From: Bradyrhizobium stylosanthis
GTDB lineage: Bacteria; Pseudomonadota; Alphaproteobacteria; Rhizobiales; Xanthobacteraceae
NCBI RefSeq assembly: GCF_001641335.1
Contig: NZ_LVEM01000004.1
Location: 748,100 to 812,099 of the forward strand
Direction of reading: 5' to 3'
DNA length: 64,000 nt
Under the pieces are notes generated by a model. It was not told where the DNA came from. It saw only the letters and a program-made list of their open reading frames with translations, and made no database searches. A program made the position numbers and the translations under genes. Shown here in pieces: positions 1 through 8,044 of the stretch; position 1 is the stretch's first letter; each line of letters starts with the position of its first letter.

Positions 1-170
1 GAGGTCGCCACTTCGTGATGCCGTACATAACCCGAAGCCGATAAGGTGGGGATAGGTTAATTCAACGAATACATGGCCTTCCTGCAAGTCTAGCATAGGC
101 CCATGATCTGGCGTGATGACCTGACGTGACCACGCAAGCGAGCCGCATGGCGGGCTGAAGGAGCGAGCGA

Positions 171-1169
171 ATGGCGGAGAGTGTCGAGAAACTCGAGGAC
201 GGGATCGTTCGTTCGGCCGAGCAGGTGTCGGGTCAGATTCGCGCGGCGAAAGAGGCGATCGGCTCCGTCATCTTCGGCCAGGACCGCGTGGTCGAGAACA
301 CGCTGGTCACGATCCTCTCCGGCGGCCACGCGCTGCTGATTGGCGTGCCGGGCCTTGCCAAGACCAAGCTCGTCGAGACGCTCGGCGTCACGCTCGGTCT
401 GGACGCCAAGCGCATCCAGTTCACGCCCGACCTGATGCCCTCCGACATCCTCGGCGCCGAGGTGCTGGACGAGAGCACCGCGGGCAAGCGCGCGTTCCGC
501 TTCATCTCCGGTCCGGTGTTCGCGCAGCTCCTGATGGCCGACGAGATCAACCGCGCCTCACCGCGCACGCAGTCGGCGCTGCTGCAGGCGATGCAGGAGC
601 AGCACATTACTGTCGCCGGCGCGCGTCATGACCTGCCAAAACCCTTCCACGTGCTCGCGACGCAAAACCCGCTGGAGCAGGAAGGCACCTATCCACTGCC
701 GGAAGCGCAGCTCGACCGCTTCCTGATGGAGATCGACGTCGACTATCCCGACCGCGACGCCGAGCGCCGCATCCTGTTCGAGACCACAGGCGCGGAAGAG
801 ACGCTCGCCAAGGGCTCGATGAGCGCGGATGCGCTGATCACCGCGCAGCGGCTGGTCCGCCGCCTGCCGGTCGGCGATTCCGTGGTGGAGGCGATCCTGT
901 CGCTGGTGCGCTCGGCCCGTCCGGGCGCGGAGAGCGGCGAAGCCGGCAAGTTCATCGCCTGGGGCCCCGGCCCGCGCGCCAGCCAATCCCTGATGCTCGC
1001 CGTGCGCGCCCGCGCGCTGATCGACGGCCGCCTCGCGCCCTCGATCGACGACGTGCTCGACCTCGCCGAGCCCGTGCTCAAGCACCGCATGGCGCTGACG
1101 TTCCAGGCGCGCGCCGAAGGCCGCACGATTCCGGACGTGATCCGGCAATTGAAGACACGGATCGGTTGA
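171..1169 (+). CDS. MoxR-family AAA+ ATPase
   Basis: A 332-residue MoxR-type AAA+ ATPase, a chaperone-like ATPase that usually acts on partners with von Willebrand factor A (vWA) domains. Visible motifs are Walker A GVPGLAKT at residues 58-65 (the GxPGxAKT form typical of MoxR), Walker B LLMADEIN near 120-127, sensor-1 ATQN at 163-166 and QLDRF near 180. The ATG at 171 is preceded by AAGGAG at good spacing, which supports this start. The stop overlaps the next gene by 4 bp, so it is the first gene of a four-gene operon reaching 7126. The family assignment is firm; the client protein is inferred from context. Confidence 0.95.
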   Translation: MAESVEKLEDGIVRSAEQVSGQIRAAKEAIGSVIFGQDRVVENTLVTILSGGHALLIGVPGLAKTKLVETLGVTLGLDAKRIQFTPDLMPSDILGAEVLDESTAGKRAFRFISGPVFAQLLMADEINRASPRTQSALLQAMQEQHITVAGARHDLPKPFHVLATQNPLEQEGTYPLPEAQLDRFLMEIDVDYPDRDAERRILFETTGAEETLAKGSMSADALITAQRLVRRLPVGDSVVEAILSLVRSARPGAESGEAGKFIAWGPGPRASQSLMLAVRARALIDGRLAPSIDDVLDLAEPVLKHRMALTFQARAEGRTIPDVIRQLKTRIG

Positions 1170-2113
1170 TGGCGGCAGAGAACGGGCACACGGCGAAGGA
1201 GATCATCGCGATCCGACGTGCCGATGGCGAAAGCCGCACGCTCGCCGCTTCCCTGCCGCGCCTGGTGCTCGAAGCCCGCCGCATCGCCGCCAACGTCATT
1301 CACGGCCTGCACGGACGGCGCCGCGCGGGCTCCGGCGAGAATTTCTGGCAGTACCGCCGCTTCGTCTCCGGTGAGCCGGCGCAGAACGTCGACTGGCGCC
1401 GCTCGGCGCGCGACGACCATCTCTATGTCCGCGAGCTCGAATGGGAAGCCTCGCACACGGTGTGGATCTGGCCGGACCGCTCGCCCTCGATGGCCTTCGC
1501 CTCGAAGGCCGCGCGCGAGTCCAAGCTCGAGCGCACGCTGATCGTCGCGTTCGCACTGGCCGAGCTGCTGGTCTCCGGCGGCGAGCGCGTCGGCATTCCC
1601 GGGCTGATGGCACCGACCGCGAGCCGCAGCGTCATCGACAAGATGGCGCAGGCGATGCTGCATGACGATGCCGACCGCCTCAGCCTGCCGCCGTCCTTCG
1701 TTCCGGCCGCACTCGCCGAAATCATCGTGCTGTCGGATTTCTGGTCGCCGATCTCAGAGATCAAGACCACGCTCGCGGGACTATCCAGCTCCGGCGCGCA
1801 CGGCACGCTGGTGCAGGTCGTCGATCCCGCCGAGGAATCGTTCCCCTATTCCGGCCGCGTCGAATTCGTCGAGCCGGAAGGCTTTGGCGTCATCACCGCC
1901 GGCCGCGCCGAGACATGGGCGCAAGACTACACCGCGCGCCTCGCGCTGCACCGCGACCAGATCCGCGCCGAGACAACCAAGCTTGACTGGCTGTTCACGA
2001 CGCACGCGACCGACCGCTCCGCCGCCGAGCTGCTGCTGTATCTGCACGCCGGCATGCAGGTGAGCAAATCGGGTGCGCGCACCACCACCATCAAGGCGGG
2101 GCCGGCCGCATGA
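1166..2113 (+). CDS. DUF58 domain-containing protein
   Basis: A 315-residue protein with the DUF58 signature: an N-terminal basic stretch followed by the segment GENFWQYRRFVSGEPAQNVD and then WRRSARDD around residues 52-80. DUF58 proteins are regularly encoded next to moxR and are thought to be partners of the ATPase with a vWA-like fold. No membrane anchor is obvious, so it is probably cytosolic. Start and stop overlap the neighbouring genes by 4 bp on each side (ATGA type), indicating translational coupling. The biochemical role is unknown for the family. Confidence 0.92.
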   Translation: MMAAENGHTAKEIIAIRRADGESRTLAASLPRLVLEARRIAANVIHGLHGRRRAGSGENFWQYRRFVSGEPAQNVDWRRSARDDHLYVRELEWEASHTVWIWPDRSPSMAFASKAARESKLERTLIVAFALAELLVSGGERVGIPGLMAPTASRSVIDKMAQAMLHDDADRLSLPPSFVPAALAEIIVLSDFWSPISEIKTTLAGLSSSGAHGTLVQVVDPAEESFPYSGRVEFVEPEGFGVITAGRAETWAQDYTARLALHRDQIRAETTKLDWLFTTHATDRSAAELLLYLHAGMQVSKSGARTTTIKAGPAA

Positions 2114-4923
2114 TGGGATTGCCGCTCGCCTTCACCGAACCGCTGCTCCTGATCGGCCTCGTCAGCCTGCCGGTGCTGTGGTGGCTCTTGCGCGTGATGC
2201 CGCCGCGACCGCGCCGGATCGAGTTTCCGCCGACCCGCCTGTTGTTCGACATCGCCCCGCGCGAAGAGACGCCGTCGCGGACGCCGTGGTGGCTGACCGC
2301 GCTGCGCCTTTTGGCTGCGGCTCTCGTCATTTTCGCCGCCGCCGGGCCGATCTGGAATCCGCAGGTTGGAGCTGCCGGCAGCAAGGCGCCGCTGATGATC
2401 ATGCTCGACGACGGCTGGAGCGCGGCCTCGAACTGGGACGTCAGGGTCCGGGCCGCCGACGAGCTGATCGCCAATGCCGACAACGACCGCCGCGCCATCG
2501 CGCTGGTGCCGCTGTCCGAGCCGAACCGCGACATCACCCTGATGCCGGCGGGCGCCGCGCGCGTCGCGCTGCGCCAGCTCGCGCCAAAACCCTATTCGAT
2601 CGACCGCGTCGAGACGCTCGCCGCCGTCGACCGTTTCCTGAAAGCCACCGGCGATTGCGAGATCGCCTGGCTCTCCGACGGCGTCGACACCGGCCGCGGC
2701 GAGGAGTTTGTCGCCGGCCTTGGCAAGACCTTGGGGGATCGCAGCCTGACCATCTTCGAAGGCGGTACCTCCTCGCCGCTTGCGCTGGTGGCCGCCGAGA
2801 ACGCCGCAGCAAAGATGACGGTGAAGGTGCTGCGCACCGACAGCGGCTTCGCCGCCGGCACCGTGCGCGCGCTCGACCAGAAGGCCTCGCCGATCGGCGA
2901 AGCTCGCTTCGCCTTCGGGCCGCAGGACAAGGAGACCGACGCATCGTTCGACCTGCCGGTCGAGCTGCGCAACGACATCACCCGGCTCGAGATCTCGGGC
3001 GAGCGTTCCGCCGGCGCGGTACAGCTGCTGGACAAGCGCTGGCGCCGCCGCGCCATCGGCATCGTCTCGGGCTCGACCAGCGAGACCGCGCAGCCGCTGC
3101 TGGCGCCGACCTTCTACCTCACCCGCGCGCTGGCGCCGTTCGCCGACGTCAGGCTCGCCGACAAGGGCTCGCCGCAGCAGGGCATCACGCAGTTCCTCGA
3201 CCAGAAGCTGCCGATGATCATCCTCGCCGATGTCGGCACCATCGCTCCCGAGATCCGCGAGCGCCTCAATGCCTGGATCGACCAGGGCGGCGTGCTGGTG
3301 CGGTTCGCAGGGCCCCGCCTGGCGCAAGCCGAAGACGATCTCGTGCCGGTCAAGCTGCGCAAGGGCGGCCGCACACTCGGCGGCAGCCTGACCTGGGAGA
3401 AGCCGCAGCATCTCGCCTCCTTCGCCGCCGACGGCCCGTTCGCCGGCGTCGTGGTGCCCAAGGACGTCACCGTGAGCCGGCAGGTACTGGCCGAGCCCGA
3501 CGCCGTGCTCGCCACCAAGAGCTGGGCCTCGCTCGAGGACGGCACGCCGCTCGTCACCGGCGAGCATCGCGGCAAGGGCGTCGTCAGCCTGTTCCACGTC
3601 AGCGCCGACATGCGCTGGTCGGACCTGCCGATGTCCGGCATCTTCGTCGAGATGCTGCGGCGTGTCGTCGACATGTCCGGCTACACCTCCAAGCCCGGCG
3701 CCGGCGTGGCCAGCGAAGGGACCACTGAAACGGTGGCGCCGCTGCATATCCTCGACGGCTTTGGCGCCTTCGGCCCGCCGCCGGCCACCGCGAAGCCCCT
3801 GCCTGCGGATTACCGCGACCGCGCCACATCAGATCATCCGCCGGGCTTCTATGGTCCTGCAGAAGGACCGCTCGCCGTGAACACGCTTGCCAGCGCCGAC
3901 CGCATCGCCGCCCTGAACACTGCGAGCCTGCGCGCCCGGCACGCCACCTACACCAATGCCGAGCCGCGCGATCTGCGCGGCTGGCTGCTGTCGACCGCGC
4001 TCGGCCTGTTCCTGATCGACGCCATCATCGTCGCGCTGCTCGGCGGCGGCCTTGCCGCGCTGCTGCGCCGCCGTGCCGCCCCCGCGATGATCATCCTGAG
4101 CCTCGTGCTTGCGGGCACCGTCGCGCTGTCGCCGGCGCCGTCGCTTGCCGACAGCGCCGCCGACGAGTTCGCGATGAAGGCAGTGTCGCAGACGCGCCTC
4201 GCCTATGTCGTGACAGGCAATGCCGACGTCGATTCCATCGTGAAGGCCGGGCTCACCGGGCTGACGTTGTTCCTGGCGCAGCGCACTGCGCTGGAAGCCG
4301 GCGATCCCGTCGGCATCGATCCCGCGCGCGACGAGCTCGCCTTCTTCCCGCTGATCTACTGGCCCATCGTGCCCGGCGCGCCGAAGCCGCCGCAGGACGC
4401 CATCAACAAGATCGACGCGTACATGAAGCAGGGCGGCACCGTGCTGTTCGACACCCGCGACGCCTACGAGGCACCTCCGGGCGACAACGGCGCCTCGCAG
4501 ACGCCGGGCATGCGCACCTTGCGCGATATCCTGTCCTCGCTCGATGTGCCTGAGCTCGAGCCGGTGCCGCGCGAGCACGTGCTGACCAAGACCTTCTACC
4601 TCCTGCGCGACTTCCCCGGCCGCTTCAACACCGGCCAGACCTGGGTCGAGACCCTGCCGCGCGATGAGGACGACGACAGCGCGCAGCGCCCGGCACGCGG
4701 CGGCGACGGCGTCTCGCCGATCATCATCACCTCGAACGACCTTGCCGGCGCCTGGGCCGTGCGTCCCGACGGCCAGTACATGCTGCCGGTGACCAGCGGC
4801 GACCCGCGCCAGCGCGAGTTCGCCTACCGCGCCGGCGCCAACATCGTGATGTACACGCTGACCGGCAACTACAAGGCCGACCAGGTACACGCGCCGGCCT
4901 TGATCGAACGGCTGGGGCAATGA
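2110..4923 (+). CDS. BatA-like N-terminus / DUF4159 large membrane protein
   Basis: A 937-residue membrane protein. The first 85 residues form a BatA-type N-terminus: two hydrophobic helices around 10-28 and 62-80 flanking the FPPTRLLFD segment. A vWA-like segment follows, with LDDGWS at residues 99-104 where an intact MIDAS would read DxSxS, so metal binding is doubtful, and WLSDG near 190. Another hydrophobic helix pair lies near 630-690. The last 230 residues are a DUF4159 domain (LAYVVTGN, GGTVLFDTRD). It is coupled to the DUF58 gene by a 4-bp overlap. Probably an inner-membrane platform acted on by the MoxR ATPase; the function is not known. Confidence 0.88.
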   Translation: MMGLPLAFTEPLLLIGLVSLPVLWWLLRVMPPRPRRIEFPPTRLLFDIAPREETPSRTPWWLTALRLLAAALVIFAAAGPIWNPQVGAAGSKAPLMIMLDDGWSAASNWDVRVRAADELIANADNDRRAIALVPLSEPNRDITLMPAGAARVALRQLAPKPYSIDRVETLAAVDRFLKATGDCEIAWLSDGVDTGRGEEFVAGLGKTLGDRSLTIFEGGTSSPLALVAAENAAAKMTVKVLRTDSGFAAGTVRALDQKASPIGEARFAFGPQDKETDASFDLPVELRNDITRLEISGERSAGAVQLLDKRWRRRAIGIVSGSTSETAQPLLAPTFYLTRALAPFADVRLADKGSPQQGITQFLDQKLPMIILADVGTIAPEIRERLNAWIDQGGVLVRFAGPRLAQAEDDLVPVKLRKGGRTLGGSLTWEKPQHLASFAADGPFAGVVVPKDVTVSRQVLAEPDAVLATKSWASLEDGTPLVTGEHRGKGVVSLFHVSADMRWSDLPMSGIFVEMLRRVVDMSGYTSKPGAGVASEGTTETVAPLHILDGFGAFGPPPATAKPLPADYRDRATSDHPPGFYGPAEGPLAVNTLASADRIAALNTASLRARHATYTNAEPRDLRGWLLSTALGLFLIDAIIVALLGGGLAALLRRRAAPAMIILSLVLAGTVALSPAPSLADSAADEFAMKAVSQTRLAYVVTGNADVDSIVKAGLTGLTLFLAQRTALEAGDPVGIDPARDELAFFPLIYWPIVPGAPKPPQDAINKIDAYMKQGGTVLFDTRDAYEAPPGDNGASQTPGMRTLRDILSSLDVPELEPVPREHVLTKTFYLLRDFPGRFNTGQTWVETLPRDEDDDSAQRPARGGDGVSPIIITSNDLAGAWAVRPDGQYMLPVTSGDPRQREFAYRAGANIVMYTLTGNYKADQVHAPALIERLGQ

Positions 4924-4960
4924 TGCGGGTGTTGAAACTCGATACCAGTCAAAACAAAGC

Positions 4961-5046
4961 CGTCATGGCCGGGCTTGTCCCGGCCATCCACGCCTTGCCG
5001 CACGGCACGGAGAACGTGGATGCCCGGGACAAGCCCGGGCATGACG
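4961..5046. repeat. Intergenic palindromic repeat, family GTCATGGCCGGGCTTGTCCC
   Basis: An 86-bp imperfect inverted repeat. The left arm runs from GTCATGGCCGGGCTTG to CATCCACG and the right arm from CGTGGATGCCCGGGAC to GGGCATGAC. A near-identical element lies at 20123-20208. It fills the gap between the DUF4159 gene and the next gene of the same operon, so the transcript would carry a long hairpin here. Confidence 0.85.
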
Positions 5047-5062
5047 AGGATAGGCTTACGCC

Positions 5063-7126
5063 ATGAATTACGGCATCGCGTTCACGCCGCTTGTTCCCTC
5101 GATCGTGCTCTGGCTCGCGCTGGCTGCGATCGTCGTCATCGCGCTGCTGCTGGCGGTGGCGCGTGCGCGCGGCGCAGCCGTGCGCGTCGCCGCGCTGGCG
5201 CTGTTCCTGCTGGCGCTCGCCAATCCCTCCTTCACCCGCGAGGACCGCGATCCCCTCACCTCGGTCGCGGCGGTCGTCGTCGACAAGAGCCCGAGCCAGA
5301 ATTTCGGCAACCGCAATCGCGAGGCCGCGCAGGCGCAGGAAGCGCTGGTCGACGGGCTGAAGAAGATCAAGGGCCTTGAAGTCCGCGTCGTCGAGGCCGG
5401 GCAGGCCGACGGCGAGACCGACGGCACACGGCTGTTCGGCGCGCTCGCCTCGGCCCTGGCGGACGTGCCGGTCGATCGCGTCGCCGGCGCGTTCCTGATC
5501 ACCGACGGCCGCGTCCACGACATTCCCGCGAGCGCCGCCGCGCTCGGCTTCCAGGCGCCGGTGCATGCACTGATCACCGGGCAGAAGGACGAGCGCGACC
5601 GCCGCATCGCGATCACGGCCGCGCCGCGCTTCGGCATCGTCGGCCAGACCCAGACCATCACCTATCGCCTCGACGACCAGGGCGTTTCAGGCGAGCGCGC
5701 CAAGGTCACGGTGCGCCGCGACGGCGAGGTCATCAACGAGCGCACGCTCTCGAGCGGCCAGAGTGCGAGCGTCGACGTCGACATCAAGCATGCCGGCCCG
5801 AACATCGTCGAGATCGAGGCCTCGCCGCTCGAGAAGGAACTGACGCCGGTCAACAACCGCGCCGTCGTCGCCATCGACGGCGTGCGCGACAAGCTGCGCG
5901 TGCTGCTGGTCTCGGGCGAGCCGCATTCGGGCGAGCGCACCTGGCGCAACCTCTTGAAGTCCGACGCCAGCGTCGACCTCGTGCACTTCACCATCCTGCG
6001 CCCGCCGGAGAAGCAGGACGGCACGCCGATCAACGAGCTGTCGCTGATCGCGTTTCCGACCCGCGAGCTGTTCCAGCAGAAGATCAACGAATTCCAGCTG
6101 ATCATCTTCGACCGCTATGCCCGCCAGGGCGTGCTGCCGATCGCCTATTTCGACAACATCGCGCGCTATGTCCGCGCGGGCGGAGCCGTGCTGGTCTCGG
6201 CCGGTCCCGACTATGCCTCCAACACCAGCATCTGGCGCACGCCGCTGGATTCGGTGCTGCCGGCGGAGCCGGTCGGCGTGAGCGAGAAGCCGTTCTATGC
6301 GCATTTGTCCGACATCGGCAAACGCCATCCGGTCACGCGCGGGCTGGAAGGCTCCGCATCCGAGCCGCCGCGCTGGAGCCGCTTCTTCCGCACCGTCGAC
6401 ACCCGCAATTCCGTCAACCCGCCGGTGATGACGGGCCTCGACGGCAAGCCGCTGTTGTTCCTGTCGCGCTTCGGCGAGGGCCGCGTCGCGTTGCTGCTCT
6501 CTGACCACATCTGGCTGTGGGCGCGCGGCTATGAAGGCGGCGGGCCGCATCTCGATCTGCTCAGGCGGATGTCGCACTGGCTGATGAAGCAGCCGGATTT
6601 GGACGAGGAGGCACTGCGCCTCCAGGTGCAGGGCAAGAATCTCGTCGTGGTTCGCCAGACCATGTCGGACAGCGTCCAGCCCGTGAGCGTGACCTCGCCG
6701 TCGGGCGTGTCGCAGGACCTCACGCTGAGCGCCGGCGATCCCGGCGAGTGGCGCGCCACCCTGCCCGCCAACGAGCTCGGCCTGTGGCAGGCGACCGACG
6801 GCACGCTGAAGGCGCTGATCAATGTAGGACCGACCAATCCGAAGGAGTTTTCGGAGGTCACCTCCACCACCGAGACCCTGAAGCCGCTGACGCAAGCGAC
6901 CGGCGGCAATGCCGTGCGCGTCGTCGACGGCAACAGCGTCGAGCTGCCGCGCATCGTGCCGTCGCGCTCGACCAGCGTCTTCGCCGGCGACGGCTGGATG
7001 GGCGTGCGCATGCGCGACGCCAGCGTCGTGAAGGGCGTCGGCGTGCTGCCGATCTTCGCCGGCCTGATCGGCCTCCTGCTGCTGCTCGGCGCGTTCGCGG
7101 CGACGTGGATGCGCGAGGGGCGGTGA
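5063..7126 (+). CDS. Membrane protein with vWA-like and glutamine-amidotransferase-like regions
   Basis: A 687-residue protein ending the MoxR operon. Two N-terminal helices (about 10-32 and 38-54) are followed by a vWA-like domain with a DxSxS motif (DKSPS, residues 74-78) and LITDG at 145-149. A middle region (roughly 280-470) resembles the class I glutamine-amidotransferase-like domains annotated in this group (VLLVSGEPHSG, FDRYARQG). A single C-terminal helix near 660-680 precedes a short basic tail. The topology suggests the globular part is periplasmic or cytosolic between membrane anchors. It is separated from the previous gene only by a palindromic repeat. Specific function unknown; the DxSxS motif makes it the best metal-binding vWA candidate of the operon. 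Confidence 0.85.
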   Translation: MNYGIAFTPLVPSIVLWLALAAIVVIALLLAVARARGAAVRVAALALFLLALANPSFTREDRDPLTSVAAVVVDKSPSQNFGNRNREAAQAQEALVDGLKKIKGLEVRVVEAGQADGETDGTRLFGALASALADVPVDRVAGAFLITDGRVHDIPASAAALGFQAPVHALITGQKDERDRRIAITAAPRFGIVGQTQTITYRLDDQGVSGERAKVTVRRDGEVINERTLSSGQSASVDVDIKHAGPNIVEIEASPLEKELTPVNNRAVVAIDGVRDKLRVLLVSGEPHSGERTWRNLLKSDASVDLVHFTILRPPEKQDGTPINELSLIAFPTRELFQQKINEFQLIIFDRYARQGVLPIAYFDNIARYVRAGGAVLVSAGPDYASNTSIWRTPLDSVLPAEPVGVSEKPFYAHLSDIGKRHPVTRGLEGSASEPPRWSRFFRTVDTRNSVNPPVMTGLDGKPLLFLSRFGEGRVALLLSDHIWLWARGYEGGGPHLDLLRRMSHWLMKQPDLDEEALRLQVQGKNLVVVRQTMSDSVQPVSVTSPSGVSQDLTLSAGDPGEWRATLPANELGLWQATDGTLKALINVGPTNPKEFSEVTSTTETLKPLTQATGGNAVRVVDGNSVELPRIVPSRSTSVFAGDGWMGVRMRDASVVKGVGVLPIFAGLIGLLLLLGAFAATWMREGR

Positions 7127-7203
7127 TCCCTGATGCGTGATGCGATGCGCACCGCGATGGCGGTGCGTTTCGCCTGAGCTTGGCAAGGCCTGAGCAAGCG
7201 CCT

Positions 7204-7327
7204 CGTCCTTCGAGACGCCCGCGGCGGTCTCCTCAGGATGAGGCTGGGCGACAGCTTTGCTTGTCGAAATTGCAGCAGCGCACTCCGACCTCATCCTGAG
7301 GGCCCGCCGCGGGCGTCTCGAAGGATG
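7204..7327. repeat. Intergenic palindromic repeat, family CGTCCTTCGAGACGCCC / CCTCAGGATGAGG
   Basis: A roughly 124-bp inverted repeat. The left arm CGTCCTTCGAGACGCCCGCG ends in CTCCTCAGGATGAGG; the right arm starts CCTCATCCTGAGG and ends GCGTCTCGAAGGATG. It closes the MoxR operon and lies before the Zur-like site. A related, more degenerate copy is at 20617-20780. Confidence 0.8.
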
Positions 7328-7401
7328 GGCCACGGGCAAGCTGCCTAGTTGCCCGAACGACACATCGGATCGACCGCCTGCCGCCACCGATCTCCCTGCC
7401 G

Positions 7402-7446
7402 TTGACATAAGCGGACCAATCAGGCGATGTTACATTATAACATCGC
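7402..7446 (+). promoter_or_regulatory. Candidate Zur box with TTGACA element upstream of zinc-type TonB locus
   Basis: Positions 7424-7446 form a 23-bp palindrome whose outer 9-bp arms GCGATGTTA and TAACATCGC match perfectly. The core TGTTACATTATAACA agrees well with the Zur (zinc uptake repressor) operators known from proteobacteria (GTTATA-type dyads). A perfect TTGACA hexamer lies at 7402-7407. The site is 46 bp upstream of the DUF2946 start and would control it and the TonB receptor. Zur identity is inferred from the motif and the neighbours. Confidence 0.7.
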
Positions 7447-7491
7447 GACGCCCTCGGATTGGCGCCTCGCGATGTGGGGTGGCGTTTGCAG

Positions 7492-7896
7492 ATGAAGTGG
7501 TTCCGGTCGCATATCAGGCATGGTGCCCGGCTCGCGTTGTTCGCGATGCTGGTGCAATTCGCGCTGACGTTCGGCCATACCCATTGGTTCGCCCAGGCCG
7601 CCCCGCTCGCTACGAGCTCTTTCCAGCAGACCGACGGCGCCAAGGCGGCCGGCTCGGCCGACCGGCTTGCGGTCCAGAAGCAATCGCCCTCCGCGCCCGA
7701 CCGCGAGCAGCCGGGCGACGATAATTGCGCCATCTGCGCCATCATCGCGATGGCCGGCACGGTCCTGTCGGCGACGCCGCCTTTGCTGCAGCTGCCGCAG
7801 GCGATCGAGCTGCTCTACCGCACCACCGATGCCGAATTCATCCATCTGAAATCGGCCAGCACGGCGTTCCAGCCGCGCGCTCCTCCCGCGTCCTGA
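7492..7896 (+). CDS. DUF2946 family protein
   Basis: A 134-residue small protein with an N-terminal signal or anchor helix (ALFAMLVQFALTFGHTHWF), a central polar region and a CAIC motif followed by a hydrophobic stretch, the usual arrangement of DUF2946. Such proteins are often encoded beside TonB-dependent metal receptors. The HTH and CxxC residues could touch a metal, but this is inference. I prefer the ATG at 7492 over one 33 bp upstream because homologous proteins begin close to the basic-hydrophobic signal and GGGGTGG sits before 7492. It lies directly under the Zur-like box and 148 bp before the receptor gene. Confidence 0.8.
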   Translation: MKWFRSHIRHGARLALFAMLVQFALTFGHTHWFAQAAPLATSSFQQTDGAKAAGSADRLAVQKQSPSAPDREQPGDDNCAICAIIAMAGTVLSATPPLLQLPQAIELLYRTTDAEFIHLKSASTAFQPRAPPAS

Positions 7897-8044
7897 CTCC
7901 AGCCATCACTTGATCACGCCCGCCCTCGCCGCTTGCAGGCGATCGGCCGGGAGAAGCTGAAGTCGAATTCCGTCGCGCCGCGACGGCAGGCCGCCTCCGA
8001 TCAACACACCCATATGCGGACGGCGCCTGAGTGGAATCAGGACC

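Noticed and set aside
1-170. Search for a gene at the left edge
   Set aside because: No frame with gene-like composition; the short minus-strand frame at 90-329 is antisense to the MoxR start.
1927-3747. 606-codon open frame antisense to the DUF4159 gene
   Set aside because: It overlaps a coupled operon on the other strand and shows shadow-type amino-acid composition.
4961-5046. Repeats considered as CRISPR or transposon ends
   Set aside because: The copies are scattered single palindromes with differing centres, no spacers, no cas genes and no transposase nearby.
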